From Nitrospira sp. UBA2083 (GTDB lineage Bacteria > Nitrospirota > Nitrospiria > Nitrospirales > Nitrospiraceae), in contig DCZN01000001.1 of the NCBI GenBank assembly GCA_002331625.1, forward strand, positions 1 to 20,666: a stretch of 20,666 bases of DNA, written 5' to 3'. Of the stretch, positions 1-11,500 are shown in pieces (position 1 is the first letter of the stretch; each line of letters opens with the position of its first letter). The translations under genes and the position numbers were made by a program. The notes below the pieces were generated by a model that was given only the letters and a program-made list of their open reading frames with translations, did no database searches and was not told where the DNA came from.

Positions 1-348
1 ATCGACGGCGGCAAGATCAAGACACTGGGGTCTCCGGTCGAGCTCAAAATCGCGCTTGGAGGAGACATCGTCTCTCTGACCCTCAAAGAGGCGGACCGGA
101 TTCCCTCGCTTGAAATTGAGTTAAAAGGCCGTCCGGCAATCAAGTCCGTTCGGACGACGACCAAAGGCTTGGACATCCGAGTGGAGTCGCCGGAGAAGGC
201 GCTGCCCGCCATTCTCGACACGGCCAATCGATTGGGCTGCAGCATCGAATTCATTCAATACAACCGACCGCGCTTGGACGATGTATTCATCGCCCATACA
301 GGCCGGGCCATCACCGAATCGATCCCCGAGACCGAGGCGGTGTCATAA
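1..348 (+). CDS. ABC transporter ATP-binding protein, C-terminal part (5' end outside window)
   Basis: The window opens inside this reading frame, which runs 115 codons to a TAA stop at 346-348. Only the region after the nucleotide-binding motifs is present: the end of the ATPase core, reading IDGGKIKTLGSPVELK, then a regulatory C-terminal tail with LDDVFIAHTGRAI. That last motif is typical of DrrA/CcmA-like ATPases of ABC-2 drug or polysaccharide exporters. Walker A, Walker B and the signature motif must lie upstream, so substrate and intactness cannot be judged. An ABC-2 permease partner would normally sit next to it, but the following sequence is a repeat and a convergent gene, so any partner is probably upstream of the window. 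The family call is fairly safe; the transported substrate is unknown. Confidence 0.85.
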   Translation: MDGGKIKTLGSPVELKIALGGDIVSLTLKEADRIPSLEIELKGRPAIKSVRTTTKGLDIRVESPEKALPAILDTANRLGCSIEFIQYNRPRLDDVFIAHTGRAITESIPETEAVS

Positions 349-431
349 GAAGGTTGTGGAAACACTGAGTTGATGCCAACAAGATGGCTGAACTGTTCTG
401 TACGGTTTGAATGCTAACATAACGTCAGGAT

Positions 432-544
432 GCTCAAAAAGGCTGTCCGGCAAGGCCGCAGCGAGCGAAGAGGCGAAGGCGTACTTTGTGCCGTACGTTG
501 AGCTTCTGAGCGACGCGAGAACGACGCTGGCGGACTTTTTCAGC
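432..544. repeat. MITE-like palindromic intergenic repeat between convergent genes
   Basis: The ends form imperfect terminal inverted repeats: GCTCAAAAAGGCTGTCCGGC at 432-451 matches the reverse complement of 526-544 (GCTGAAAAAGTCCGCCAGC) at most positions. The interior is also roughly self-complementary around 478-500, so the whole element of about 113 bp can fold into a long hairpin. Both strands are open through it, which produces artefactual ORFs. It fills most of the gap between the ABC gene end and the trpG end, so a transcript from either side would carry the hairpin. From memory, near-identical elements recur between genes in Nitrospira genomes; no second copy was seen in this window. 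It could be a non-autonomous transposon or a bidirectional terminator. Confidence 0.65.
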
Positions 545-550
545 ATTCTG

Positions 551-1114
551 CTAGAGCTTCAGAAAATTGCGGAGAAGATCTTTCCCGACGGTGGTTAGAA
601 TCGATTCCGGATGGAATTGGACCCCTTCGACGCCCAGTGTCTTGTGGCGGATTCCCATAATCTCACCTTCAGCAGTCTCAGCGGAGATTTCGCAACAATC
701 AGGCAGATTCACTCGATTGACAATGAGTGAATGATAGCGCGTCGCTTCAAATGGATTGGGCAATGATTGAAAGATCGTCTTCCCGTCATGCTTGATCTGC
801 GATGTTTTCCCATGCATCAACCGGGACGCGCGGATAATCTCTCCTCCGTAGGCGACGGCCATCGACTGATGGCCCAAACAGACCCCGAGAATAGGCAACT
901 TCCCTCCAAACCGACGGATCGCTTCAACAGAAATGCCCGCTTCTTTTGGCGTGCACGGCCCTGGTGAAATCACAAGCTTGCTCGGATGCAGTTCCTCGAT
1001 CTGATCAAGCGTAATCTTGTCGTTGCGAAATACCTGTACGTCCTCCCCTAATTCGCCGAGATACTGGACGAGGTTATAGGTAAAGGAATCGTAGTTATCG
1101 ATGACCAACAGCAT
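551..1114 (-). CDS. trpG: anthranilate synthase component II (glutamine amidotransferase)
   Basis: This 187-aa protein is a class I glutamine amidotransferase. It releases ammonia from glutamine for the TrpE subunit to make anthranilate from chorismate, the first committed step of tryptophan synthesis. The start reads [15 protein letters not shown], typical of TrpG/PabA. The oxyanion motif SPGPCTP is near residues 50-56, the nucleophile Cys79 sits in GVCLGHQ, and His168 and Glu170 are in QFHPES, so the catalytic triad is complete. Length is normal for the stand-alone subunit. It lies 73 bp downstream of trpE and is the last gene of that operon, next to the palindromic repeat. It may also serve as the PabA subunit for folate synthesis, since such proteins are often shared; sequence alone cannot decide. 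Confidence 0.95.
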   Translation of the reverse strand: MLLVIDNYDSFTYNLVQYLGELGEDVQVFRNDKITLDQIEELHPSKLVISPGPCTPKEAGISVEAIRRFGGKLPILGVCLGHQSMAVAYGGEIIRASRLMHGKTSQIKHDGKTIFQSLPNPFEATRYHSLIVNRVNLPDCCEISAETAEGEIMGIRHKTLGVEGVQFHPESILTTVGKDLLRNFLKL

Positions 1115-1187
1115 ACGTGTTACTCGTCGTCCGTGGAACGTATCGCGTCAGGAAGTCCGATACGCTTCACCCTGCACGAGGCACCAC

Positions 1188-2684
1188 TCATTCCAGCCCC
1201 TGTTCCGCCAGCTCAATCGCCTTCATCATCGCACGGGACTTGTTGCAGGTCTCTTCATACTCGTGCTCAGGATTGGAGTCCGCGACGATGCCCGCCCCCG
1301 CCTGGATGAAGGCACGATGCCGAGAGACCACGACCGTACGGATATTGATGCACATATCCATATTACCTGAAAAACTGATGTATCCCACAGCCCCGGCGTA
1401 CGGGCCCCGCTTGGTGGGCTCAAGTTCCTCGATGATTTCCATGGCTCTGATCTTCGGAGCTCCGGACACCGTGCCGGCAGGGAAACAGGCCTTCAAAACA
1501 TCATAGACCGTCTTCGTCTGGCACAACTTCCCCGTGACATTCGACACGATATGCATCACATGCGAGTATCGCTCGATATTCATCAGGGATTCGACCTGAA
1601 CCGACCCCCGCTCCGCAACACGACCGACATCATTGCGTCCCAGATCCACCAGCATGATGTGTTCGGCCCGTTCCTTGGTATCCGCCAGCAGCCGGCGTTC
1701 GAGTTCCACGTCCTCGTCTCTCGTGACACCGCGCCGCCTCGTCCCCGCGATCGGGCGCACCGAAACTACGCCATCTTCGCATCGCACAAGAATTTCCGGC
1801 GACGAGCCGACCAATTCCACTCCGGCGATGCGGAGGTAATACATGTACGGCGACGGATTCACGACACGGAGCGCCCGATAGAGCTGAAACGGTGGAGCCT
1901 GGAGATTCGTTTCCCATCGCTGCGAGAGAACACACTGGAAGATATCTCCGGCCTTGATGTAGTCCTGAGCCCGAGACACCATTTTTTCAAAATCCGCCCG
2001 ATTCATGTTTGCCGTAAATCGAAGCGGTGATCGGCGCCGCTTGGGTTTCACACGCCGCAAGGGCCGACGGATTCTTGCAATCATCGCTTCAATCCGGCCG
2101 GTCGCCTCACGATAGGCAGCGCGAATGTCCTTGTCCGACGTCGACTTCACATGGGCGTTGGCGACGACTTTGATTTTCTGCGACACGTTGTCGAAGATCA
2201 GCAGTGTCTCAGTCAGGAGAAAGGCGAATTCCGGAAGATCGAGGGCGTCTTTTCGTCGGGAGGGAAGGTCCTCAAACGTCTTGACCATGTCATAGCCAAG
2301 ATACCCCACAGCTCCCCCGACAAAGCGAGGCAGATCCGGAACCGTCACAGGACGATATGCCTCCATAACTTCCCTCAGACGGTCCAGTGGCGCGCCTTGG
2401 CTGGGGATACGGCGCACTCGCGACCCTTTTTTGACGCAAAGGTCGCCGCGATCTTCGTAGATGACGAGTGGAGACCCGCTTCCAAGAAAGGAGTATCTCG
2501 CCCATTTCTCACCGCCCTGAATACTCTCTAAGAGGTAGGCCGATGGACCATGATCGATCTTGGCAAAGGCTGACACCGGAGTATCCTGGTCCGCCAGAAT
2601 TTCTCGAAAAATCGGAATGAGATTGCCCTGTTGTGCATAGGAACGAAACTCATCCGGAGTGAGTGAGTAGGTCACAGCCCGCAT
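1188..2684 (-). CDS. trpE: anthranilate synthase component I
   Basis: This 498-aa protein converts chorismate to anthranilate, using ammonia supplied by TrpG. The N-terminal domain has the LLES motif at residues 51-54, the conserved tryptophan-binding element, so feedback inhibition by tryptophan is expected. The chorismate-binding domain carries PIAGTRRRG (311-319), GRND (349-352), PAGTVSGAPK (402-411), PYAGAVGY (428-435) and QAGAGIVADS (461-470), all intact. Length and motif order match TrpE rather than PabB. The ATG lies only 10 bp after the stop of the LysM lipoprotein gene, with no clear separate promoter, so it is probably co-transcribed with that gene and with trpG. trpD, trpC and the other trp genes are not in the window. 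Confidence 0.96.
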   Translation of the reverse strand: MRAVTYSLTPDEFRSYAQQGNLIPIFREILADQDTPVSAFAKIDHGPSAYLLESIQGGEKWARYSFLGSGSPLVIYEDRGDLCVKKGSRVRRIPSQGAPLDRLREVMEAYRPVTVPDLPRFVGGAVGYLGYDMVKTFEDLPSRRKDALDLPEFAFLLTETLLIFDNVSQKIKVVANAHVKSTSDKDIRAAYREATGRIEAMIARIRRPLRRVKPKRRRSPLRFTANMNRADFEKMVSRAQDYIKAGDIFQCVLSQRWETNLQAPPFQLYRALRVVNPSPYMYYLRIAGVELVGSSPEILVRCEDGVVSVRPIAGTRRRGVTRDEDVELERRLLADTKERAEHIMLVDLGRNDVGRVAERGSVQVESLMNIERYSHVMHIVSNVTGKLCQTKTVYDVLKACFPAGTVSGAPKIRAMEIIEELEPTKRGPYAGAVGYISFSGNMDMCINIRTVVVSRHRAFIQAGAGIVADSNPEHEYEETCNKSRAMMKAIELAEQGLE

Positions 2685-2694
2685 CGTATTGCGC

Positions 2695-3336
2695 TCACTC
2701 GTTGCCCACCATCAGCTTTTGTCCGACTTCGATGATGTCATCGGGAAGTTTGTTCATGGCCTTCACCTTCTCGATGTCGAGGCCATATCGCCGACTGATC
2801 CCAAAAAGTGTCTCCCCCGGCTTCACGACATGGACTCCGGTGCTGGATTTCGCGACCGCATTCGTGGACAGGCTTTTGGCAGCGAGAGCATTCCCCCCAG
2901 ATTCATGGGCGGCTGCTTTTGAAGGCTCCTTCGATACCTCGCTCTTTTTTAGCTTGGCGGCAGGGGAATGGTCTTTCCGCTGCATATCCTCGAGGGCTTT
3001 TCGTTCAAGTACCGTGGCTTCCTTAATCGCTTCAGCTTCCTCTTGGAGACGCGCCATCTGTTCTCGTGCCATTTGGACTTGCGCCGACAGCTCGCGGTTC
3101 CTGGCCTCGAACTCGGCCAGCTCGTTCTTCGTCCGCTTCACTTCACTGTCCAGCTCCGCCGTCCGTTTTTCTTCCTGGGCCAAGAGTCGTTGAAAGTTAA
3201 GGCTCCTCGCCTTTTCCGCGTTGTATTTTTCTTCCAATACCACACACCCACTCAGCATCCAACCACTGCAGAGGAGCATCCCCAACAGTACGGTCTTCCG
3301 CATAGGCCCACCGATCGGCTGCTCATCGTTCTGCAT
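2695..3336 (-). CDS. LysM-domain lipoprotein with coiled coil
   Basis: This 213-aa protein has a lipoprotein signal peptide (hydrophobic stretch around residues 15-28, lipobox LSGC with lipidated Cys31), a charged Glu/Lys/Arg-rich coiled coil at about 35-120, a low-complexity Ala/Ser/Lys linker, and a C-terminal LysM domain at about 168-210 (HVVKPGETLFGISRRYGL). It should be an envelope lipoprotein that binds peptidoglycan; no catalytic domain is present. A strong Shine-Dalgarno (AAGGAGG) sits 5-6 nt before the ATG at 3334-3336, which favours this start over the internal ATG at 3301-3303, although the latter would give a shorter, more usual signal peptide. It is the first gene of an operon with trpE and trpG, an unusual partnership. 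Confidence 0.85.
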   Translation of the reverse strand: MQNDEQPIGGPMRKTVLLGMLLCSGWMLSGCVVLEEKYNAEKARSLNFQRLLAQEEKRTAELDSEVKRTKNELAEFEARNRELSAQVQMAREQMARLQEEAEAIKEATVLERKALEDMQRKDHSPAAKLKKSEVSKEPSKAAAHESGGNALAAKSLSTNAVAKSSTGVHVVKPGETLFGISRRYGLDIEKVKAMNKLPDDIIEVGQKLMVGNE

Positions 3337-3391
3337 AGATCCTCCTTATGCCCAAGCCCTCGCCGACCCTCCAGCAGACGAAGACGCGCTT

Positions 3392-3420
3392 AGAATAGTG
3401 GTCACTGGCTCGAAAGTCAA
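3392..3420 (-). promoter_or_regulatory. sigma70-type promoter for the LysM-trpE-trpG operon
   Basis: Reading the minus strand, TTGACT (3415-3420) and TATTCT (3392-3397) are separated by exactly 17 bp. This would start transcription near 3385, leaving a leader of about 50 nt before the LysM gene with its AAGGAGG site. No other good promoter was seen before trpE, so this one probably drives all three genes. No attenuator-like leader peptide with tryptophan codons was found. Confidence 0.5.
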
Positions 3421-3441
3421 AGTAGCGGCGGCCTGTCCCGT

Positions 3442-5629
<2,188 letters not shown>

Positions 5630-5632
5630 CGC

Positions 5633-6902
5633 TTAGACCGGGGCTTCGACCGCCACCGCCACCTTCTCCTCCTTGAAAATTTGTACACTCCGGATCGAGC
5701 GCGGGTCGGCTTCGTGAACGACCAGGCGGCAATTTTCGATACGGAGTTCCTCCCCCGGTCCGGGGATTCGTCCCAGATTCTCTTGAATGAGCCCTCCTAT
5801 CGTCAGGGCCTCATCTCCCCCAAGCTCGACCTTCAGGAAGTCGTTTACCTTCCGCACTTCCGTCCTGCCGTGGACCAAGGATTTGGTTCTTCCCGATACG
5901 TTTAATGAGTTCTTCCGTGATGTCGGTTTCATCGACAATCTCACCCACCACCTCTTCGAGGAGATCTTCAAGGGTCACCAAACCCATGACTCCACCGAAT
6001 TCGTTCACCACAACCCCCATATGCCGTTTTTCTTGTTGAAACTGCTTCATCAAGTCATCTGCTGTTTTGCCGGCCGGGACAAACAGCGGAGGATGAGCGA
6101 TATCCCGCAGCCGTAATTCCGTTCGCCCTTTTGCCAGCTCGGTCAGCGCCTTGGTCTTGTAGAGAATACCCGTGATGTTATCGAGCGTCCCATCGAAGAG
6201 CGGGATCCTGGAGTACTTCGATTTGTAGAGCAGTTCCTGTGCTTCCTTCAGACAAAGATTCCCGTCCAAAGAAAACACATAGATGCGTGGCGTCATGGCA
6301 TCTTCCGCCGTAATATCTTTAAGCTGAAACACATTCTTGATCATCTTGACTTCTTCGGACTCGATTTCGCCCGCCTTGCCCCCCTGATCCAGCATGATTT
6401 TCAATTCTTCCTCTGTCACCAGGGGATGCGTGAGCCCCTTCCCCCCCGTCAACTTATAGATCAACGGGACCATCAAGAAGAGAATCGGTTGCAACATCAG
6501 CTGCACCCCATAAACCGGGTAAGCCAAGTTCATGGTGACAGGCACAGAAAATTTCGCCGCCAAGGTCTTGGGGACGACGTCCACGGAGACGAGGAGTACG
6601 AAGGTCAAGATACCGACCATGACCGCGATGGCTTCCTCGAAAACGCTCTTCTCTCCATAGTTATTCAAGGTGATAAATGTGGCAAACATCGGAATCGCCG
6701 TGCTGATCAGACGATCTCCCACAAGGATGGTCGAAAAGAGCCTTTGGGGATCGCTCCTCAGTTGAAGCGCTTTTGCGGCTCGTTTGCTTCCGTTCTGCGC
6801 CATTGCTTTCAGCCGTGTTTCATTCACCGAGAAGAAACCGATCTCGGCTGTAGAAATAATGGCTGATAACCCTATCAATCCTAAGAGGATAAGGATGTCC
6901 AT
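5633..6902 (-). CDS. CNNM/CorC-HlyC family membrane protein with CBS domains, frameshifted
   Basis: The N-terminal half is a CNNM/DUF21 membrane domain (about 1-180, with STAEIGFFSVNETRL and several hydrophobic helices). Two CBS domains follow (AMTPRIYVFSLDG, YSRIPLFDG, MGVVVNEFGGVMGLVTLEDLLEEVVGEI), then a C-terminal CorC_HlyC domain (KVNDFLKVELG, TIGGLIQENLGRIPGPGEEL). The family is linked to divalent-cation (Mg2+/Co2+) export or resistance. The first frame runs from 6902 and would end at 5811 with a meaningless tail after KNQIL. The rest of the family sequence continues in another frame from VHGRTEVRK to the stop at 5633. Dropping one base at 5877 joins them into a normal 422-aa protein. 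The start at 6902 has no clear Shine-Dalgarno. It may be a sequencing error, a real lesion or programmed shifting. Confidence 0.85.
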
Positions 6903-7054
6903 TGCAGTCGTATGTTTAGGGACGTTGAACCAGTTCAGCTGGTCTGAGGAGAAGCCGGGCGTCTCCTAGAGGAAACCTCTTGGTCACCTCTTCGGAAGAT
7001 CGAATGGTTAGCAGAACCGGACGGCTTAGAATAGGATTCACAGCTGATACATCT

Positions 7055-7082
7055 ATCATAGGGAGCACAAGCAGGCAAGCAA
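7055..7082 (-). promoter_or_regulatory. candidate promoter upstream of the CorC/HlyC gene
   Basis: On the minus strand TTGCTT (7077-7082), a 16-bp spacer and TATGAT (7055-7060) form a plausible sigma70-type promoter in the 274-bp gap between rlpA and the CorC/HlyC gene. The leader would be about 145 nt. The gap is visibly more AT-rich than the genes around it, and no ORF or clear terminator was found in it. Confidence 0.4.
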
Positions 7083-7176
7083 TTCGAAAATTCATGCTGA
7101 AAAATCAATCGGTTCCAAACCTGTCATCTGGTTGAGACGGCCAGAATTCAATAGTTCACTCGCCCTTCTTGTACGG

Positions 7177-7854
7177 TTACCCATCATCCCGCACGACAAA
7201 GGACTGGAGACTCAAGGCACGATCCAGGCGGGTCGACGCCTTCTGAGCCTCCGGTTCGGTTAAGAATCGGCCGATTTGGACTCGGTACCGTCGCCCGTCT
7301 GGAAGATCCACCTGAACGATACGCCCCTCGGCAAAATCACGTTGAACCTGTGCCAATAGGGCCCGTGCATTCTGAATGTCCGCGAAGGACCCGACCTGCA
7401 CCCGTAACACGCCCATCCCTTCAGAGCGAGCATCATACCCGACGACTCGAAGCTCAATCTGGTCGGTTCCGTTTCCGGTCATCCCAAGCGCCTCAGCACC
7501 GGCCAATGAAAGGTCCAGGATTCTCCCCTTCGCGAAGGGCCCTCGATCGTTAATCCTGACCGTGACATGGCGACCCGAGGTCAACGAATGAACAGCGGCG
7601 ACGGATCCCAGCGGCAACGTCCGATGTGCTGCCGTCAGTTTATACATATCGTACCGCTCCCCATTGGCGGTTTTGTTGCCGTGAAAACCGGGGCCATACC
7701 ACGAGGCCGTTCCCCGTTCGACGAATCCAACGGGATATCCAGGGAAGCGATCGATATGCCGAGGAGCGGTGGTACAGCCCTGATTGAGGAACGCACCCAA
7801 CCCGATCAGGGTCGTGAAGAAAAACGCAGGGCCCATGCGCGGCCTCGGCCGCAT
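7177..7854 (-). CDS. rlpA: RlpA-like septal lytic transglycosylase / SPOR protein
   Basis: This 225-aa protein has a double-psi beta-barrel domain at about 48-125 (GTASWYGPGFHGNKTANGE, HRTLPLGS, NDRGPF, RILDLS) and a SPOR domain at about 148-225 (VQVGSFADIQNARALL). RlpA proteins act on denuded peptidoglycan at the septum and help daughter-cell separation; SPOR domains bind such glycans. The N-terminus has a hydrophobic segment ending in NQGCTT; Cys27 could be lipidated, but the -3 residue is Asn rather than the usual Leu, so the lipobox is weak and it may be secreted or anchored instead. The ATG lies 3 bp after the stop of the ACT-domain gene, so translational coupling is likely. Envelope location fits with the other cell-wall genes nearby. 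Confidence 0.9.
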   Translation of the reverse strand: MRPRPRMGPAFFFTTLIGLGAFLNQGCTTAPRHIDRFPGYPVGFVERGTASWYGPGFHGNKTANGERYDMYKLTAAHRTLPLGSVAAVHSLTSGRHVTVRINDRGPFAKGRILDLSLAGAEALGMTGNGTDQIELRVVGYDARSEGMGVLRVQVGSFADIQNARALLAQVQRDFAEGRIVQVDLPDGRRYRVQIGRFLTEPEAQKASTRLDRALSLQSFVVRDDG

Positions 7855-7857
7855 GAG

Positions 7858-8268
7858 CTAGAACTCGTCGAGCGATTGATTGCGGAGAATGGTCAGGGCT
7901 TTCTCGGTCTTGGAAACGGTCAGGACTACGATGGCCCGCTTCCCTTCTCGCGACGGCGTGCAATAGCCACACTTGATATTGATCCGGCTTCTCATCAACG
8001 TGTCCGCCACCTTTCGTAAGGCTCCGGGCTTATTTTCGAGGCTGAGCACCAGGGCGGTTTCCTCCCGAAATTTGACTTTTGCCGCCCGCAAGGCGGACCG
8101 AGCGCTATCGAGATCCGCCACGAGCAACCGCAACTTGCCCGTCCCCATCACCTCCGGGGCTGAAAATGCTTTGATGTTGACGCCGGCATCGCCAAGGACT
8201 TGAGTCACTCGTGCCAATGCACCCGGCTTACTCTGTCCGCTGATGACCAGTTGCGTTGTAGTCGGCAT
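7858..8268 (-). CDS. protein with two ACT domains
   Basis: This 136-aa protein consists of two ACT folds, at about 5-66 (LVISGQSKPGALARVTQVLGDAGVNIKA has the typical Gly and hydrophobic pattern) and 71-130 (ALVLSLENKPGALRKVADTL). No catalytic domain is attached. Stand-alone tandem ACT proteins usually sense an amino acid or similar small ligand and regulate enzymes or transcription; the ligand here is unknown. The start is supported by a TAGGAG Shine-Dalgarno about 8 nt upstream. It sits between the nrdJ region and rlpA and is probably co-transcribed with rlpA. The annotation 'amino acid-binding ACT domain protein' is as far as the sequence allows. Confidence 0.85.
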   Translation of the reverse strand: MPTTTQLVISGQSKPGALARVTQVLGDAGVNIKAFSAPEVMGTGKLRLLVADLDSARSALRAAKVKFREETALVLSLENKPGALRKVADTLMRSRINIKCGYCTPSREGKRAIVVLTVSKTEKALTILRNQSLDEF

Positions 8269-8295
8269 ATCGCTACTCCTAATGACGTTCTGACG

Positions 8296-8502
8296 TCAAG
8301 ACATCCTGCGTCTCGCCGAGCGTACCGCTCGCAAGGGAGTCCACGTCCCACGATGCTCAAAGATAATCTGCGGCGATACCAGCCTGACACAGCGATGTCT
8401 AGCTTGTATTCGCAATAGAGAGAACCCCTTGGTCCCAGCACGCATGCGCAAAAACCGTCGCCTTCGACACCCGGCACACGTTGACGACCGCTTGCTCTGC
8501 AT
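8296..8502 (-). CDS. possible small basic protein downstream of nrdJ
   Basis: A 68-aa ORF starts at an ATG (8500-8502) about 9 nt after AAGGAG, a good Shine-Dalgarno that overlaps the nrdJ stop codon. It ends 27 bp before the ACT gene, so it would bridge nrdJ and ACT into one transcript. The product is very arginine-rich with one CxxC (STCAGCRRRR) and no known fold. Arginine-rich ORFs occur by chance in GC-rich DNA, so placement and ribosome site are the only support. If it is not a gene, the 247-bp gap holds only a short hairpin (CGAGCG/CGCTCG, 8317-8331) without a T tract. Confidence 0.3.
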   Translation of the reverse strand: MQSKRSSTCAGCRRRRFLRMRAGTKGFSLLRIQARHRCVRLVSPQIIFEHRGTWTPLRAVRSARRRMS

Positions 8503-8515
8503 CTGTCTGTTCTCC

Positions 8516-11500
8516 TTATGAACATCCACTGGTTGCACCACAACTCACGCACTTGAGACATGTCCCGTTTCGCACCATGGTGAACTGCTTGCATTCGGGA
8601 CAGGGATCCCCTTCATAACCCTTGATCTTGGCATCCTTCGCGTTTTGAATTTCGGTCAACGTCAGTGTTTCCCGCATGATCTCCACTTGCCTGGCAATAC
8701 TATGACCGTTTCCATGGCCGTTTCCCTTTCCACCGTTCCGACGGATCGGAAGATGTTCCGTCACCACGGAGGACTTGGCCAGTGTCTCGATGTCGGCTTC
8801 TTCTTCAAAGCACTCAGGATCCATGTCGTCTTTCTTCATTGAATCCATGCGCAGATCTTCTTCCTTCACCTGAGCCAAGTCATACCGATCGAGATACGTC
8901 ACGGCCAGCTCGCGGAAGATATAATCGATGATCGAGGTCGACATCTTGATGCGATCGTTCAATTTCACGGGACCGTTCGGCTCAAACCTGGTGAAGACAA
9001 ATGCTTCAACAAATTCTTCGAGCGGCACGCCATGCTGAAGTCCAAGAGAGATGGCGATGGCAAAACAGTTCATGAGGCTTCTGAATGCCGCCCCCTCTTT
9101 ATGCATGTCCAGAAAGATTTCCCCGACCGTCCCATCATCATACTCACCCGTTCGCAAATAGATCTTATGCCCGCCAACGATCGCCTTTTGCGTATACCCG
9201 TTGCGCCTGCTCGGCAACGGACGACGCTTGGCCAGATAGCGGAACATCACCTTTTCCGTGACTTTTTCCGCCATCTCCAGGACACCAGCAGTAGTCTCGA
9301 TCGCCTTCCCGCTGTCGGACGAGGCGCTCAAAGGCTGACTGAGCTTGGACCCGTCTCGATAGAGCGCCACCGCTTTGACCATGCTCTTCCACGCCAATAA
9401 ATACGCCGCTTTGACATCCTCGAATGTGGCATCGGCGGGCATATTGATGGTCTTACTGATCGCACCGCTGATGAAGGGTTGCGCCGCGGCCATCATACGA
9501 ATATGCGCGTCCACGGCGATGGACCGTTGTCCGATTCGACCACATCGATTCGCACAGTCGAAGACCGCCAAATGCTCGGCTTTCAAATGCGGCGCGCCTT
9601 CGATGGTCATCGTGCCGGAGCAGAAATCGTTTGCGGCAGCGATCTCTTCCTGCGTAAAACCGAGCGCCTTCAGCATGTTGAAGTTCGTCTCGTTCAGTTG
9701 AGCCGCGGTCAGCCCAAGCTTCTCGATGCAGAAGGCTTCGCCCAGCGTAAATTTATTGAAGGCGAATTGCACTTCAAACGCTTGTGCCAAACTGCGTTCC
9801 AGACGATCGAGCGCCGCATCGTCGAACCCTTTCTGGCGCAGCGTGTCATGGTTGATAAACGGCGCTCCCTTGAGTGTCTGGGCCCCGACGCAGTAACGAA
9901 CGACATCCTGCGCCTGTTGATCCGTATATCCCAGATTCGCTAATGCGAGCGGGATACTTTGATTGATGATCTTGAAGTAGCCTCCACCCGCCAATTTCTT
10001 GAATTTCACCAGCGCAAAGTCCGGTTCAATTCCGGTGGTGTCGCAGTCCATGACCAAGCCGATCGTACCGGTCGGAGCAATGACGGTCACTTGAGCATTG
10101 CGATATCCATAGGCGGCCCCGAGTTCGAGGGCATGGTCCCAGGCACGTCGGGCGGCGAGCAGCATGTCAGGCGGACAATGCTCGGGACGGATTCCCGTCG
10201 GCGCAATCGTGAGGTGTTCGTAGTCTGCCTGCGGCGCCTGGTACGCGGCACGACGGTGATTGCGAATGACCCGCAGCATGGACTCCCGATTTTTGGCGTA
10301 CCCCGGAAAGGGCGACAACTCGGCAGCCATTTCCGCCGATGCACTGTACGCTTCACCCGTCATGATGGAGGTGATGGCTCCACAAATCGCCAAGGCCTTG
10401 GGGGAATCGTAGGGAATGCCTTGACGCATGAGCACCGTGCCCAGATTCGCATAGCCCAATCCCAGCGTCCGGAACTGATAACTCTTTTCGGCGATGGCTC
10501 GGCTCGGGAACGACGCCATCAACACACTGATCTCCAACGCAATCGTCCACAGCCGAACGGCATGGCGGAAATCGTCGAGCGCGAACTGCCCATCGGCGGT
10601 ATAGAACTTGGTGAGATTGAGGGAGGCAAGATTACAGGCCGTATCGTCCAAGAACATGTACTCGGAACAGGGATTAGATGCGTTGATACGACCATCCTCC
10701 GGACAGGTATGCCATTCATTGATCGTGGTATCGTACTGCGTCCCAGGGTCGGCACAGGTCCATGCCGCCCACGCGATCCGGTCCCACAGCTCACGGGCCT
10801 TGATGGTCTTGCAGACTTTGCCGTTCGTGCGGCGCTTCAGTTGCCAGTCGCCGTCGGCTTCGAGCGCGGCAAAAAACTCGTTGGGAATTCTGACGCTGTT
10901 GTTCGAGTTTTGACCGGAGACCGTTTGATAAGCCTTCCCATCCCAATTGGTATCGTACTCGTGAAAGACAAAATGTGTGAACCCCTGCTGCGCATAGGAG
11001 AACATCCGTTGGATGTACGCCTCCGGCACCAAATCCCGACGGGCCAATGTCAGCGCCTCGCGGAGGACCGAATTCGTCTTCTGATCGAGGTCCGGGCGTA
11101 GCGCACCAGTACTGTCCACCGTATGGCAAGCCTTCAAAACCGCATTGAGGCGCTGGGCACAAATCTTCGACCCCGTGACCATTGCCGCCACTTTTTGCTC
11201 TTCGATGACTTTCCAATCGATAAACTCTTCGATGTCCGGATGATCGAGATCTAAACACACCATCTTGGCAGCACGGCGCGTGGTCCCCCCGGACTTGATG
11301 GCGCCTGCCGCCCGATCTCCGATCTTCAGGAAGGACATGAGTCCCGACGATCGTCCGCCGCCGGACAGCCCTTCACCGTCTCCCCGCAGTTTCGAGAAAT
11401 TCGTCCCGGTTCCGGAACCATACTTAAACAGCCGGGCCTCTCGAACCCAGAGATCCATGATCCCGTTTTCATTCACGAGGTCGTCCTCGATCGATTGAAT

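Noticed and set aside
407..598. 63-aa plus-strand frame and a 67-aa minus-strand frame (343-546) after the ABC gene
   Set aside because: Both are products of the palindromic repeat, which is open on either strand; neither has a ribosome site or family resemblance.
9959..11101. 380-aa frame antisense to nrdJ
   Set aside because: Arginine/glycine-rich shadow of a real gene, no ribosome site and no recognisable motif.
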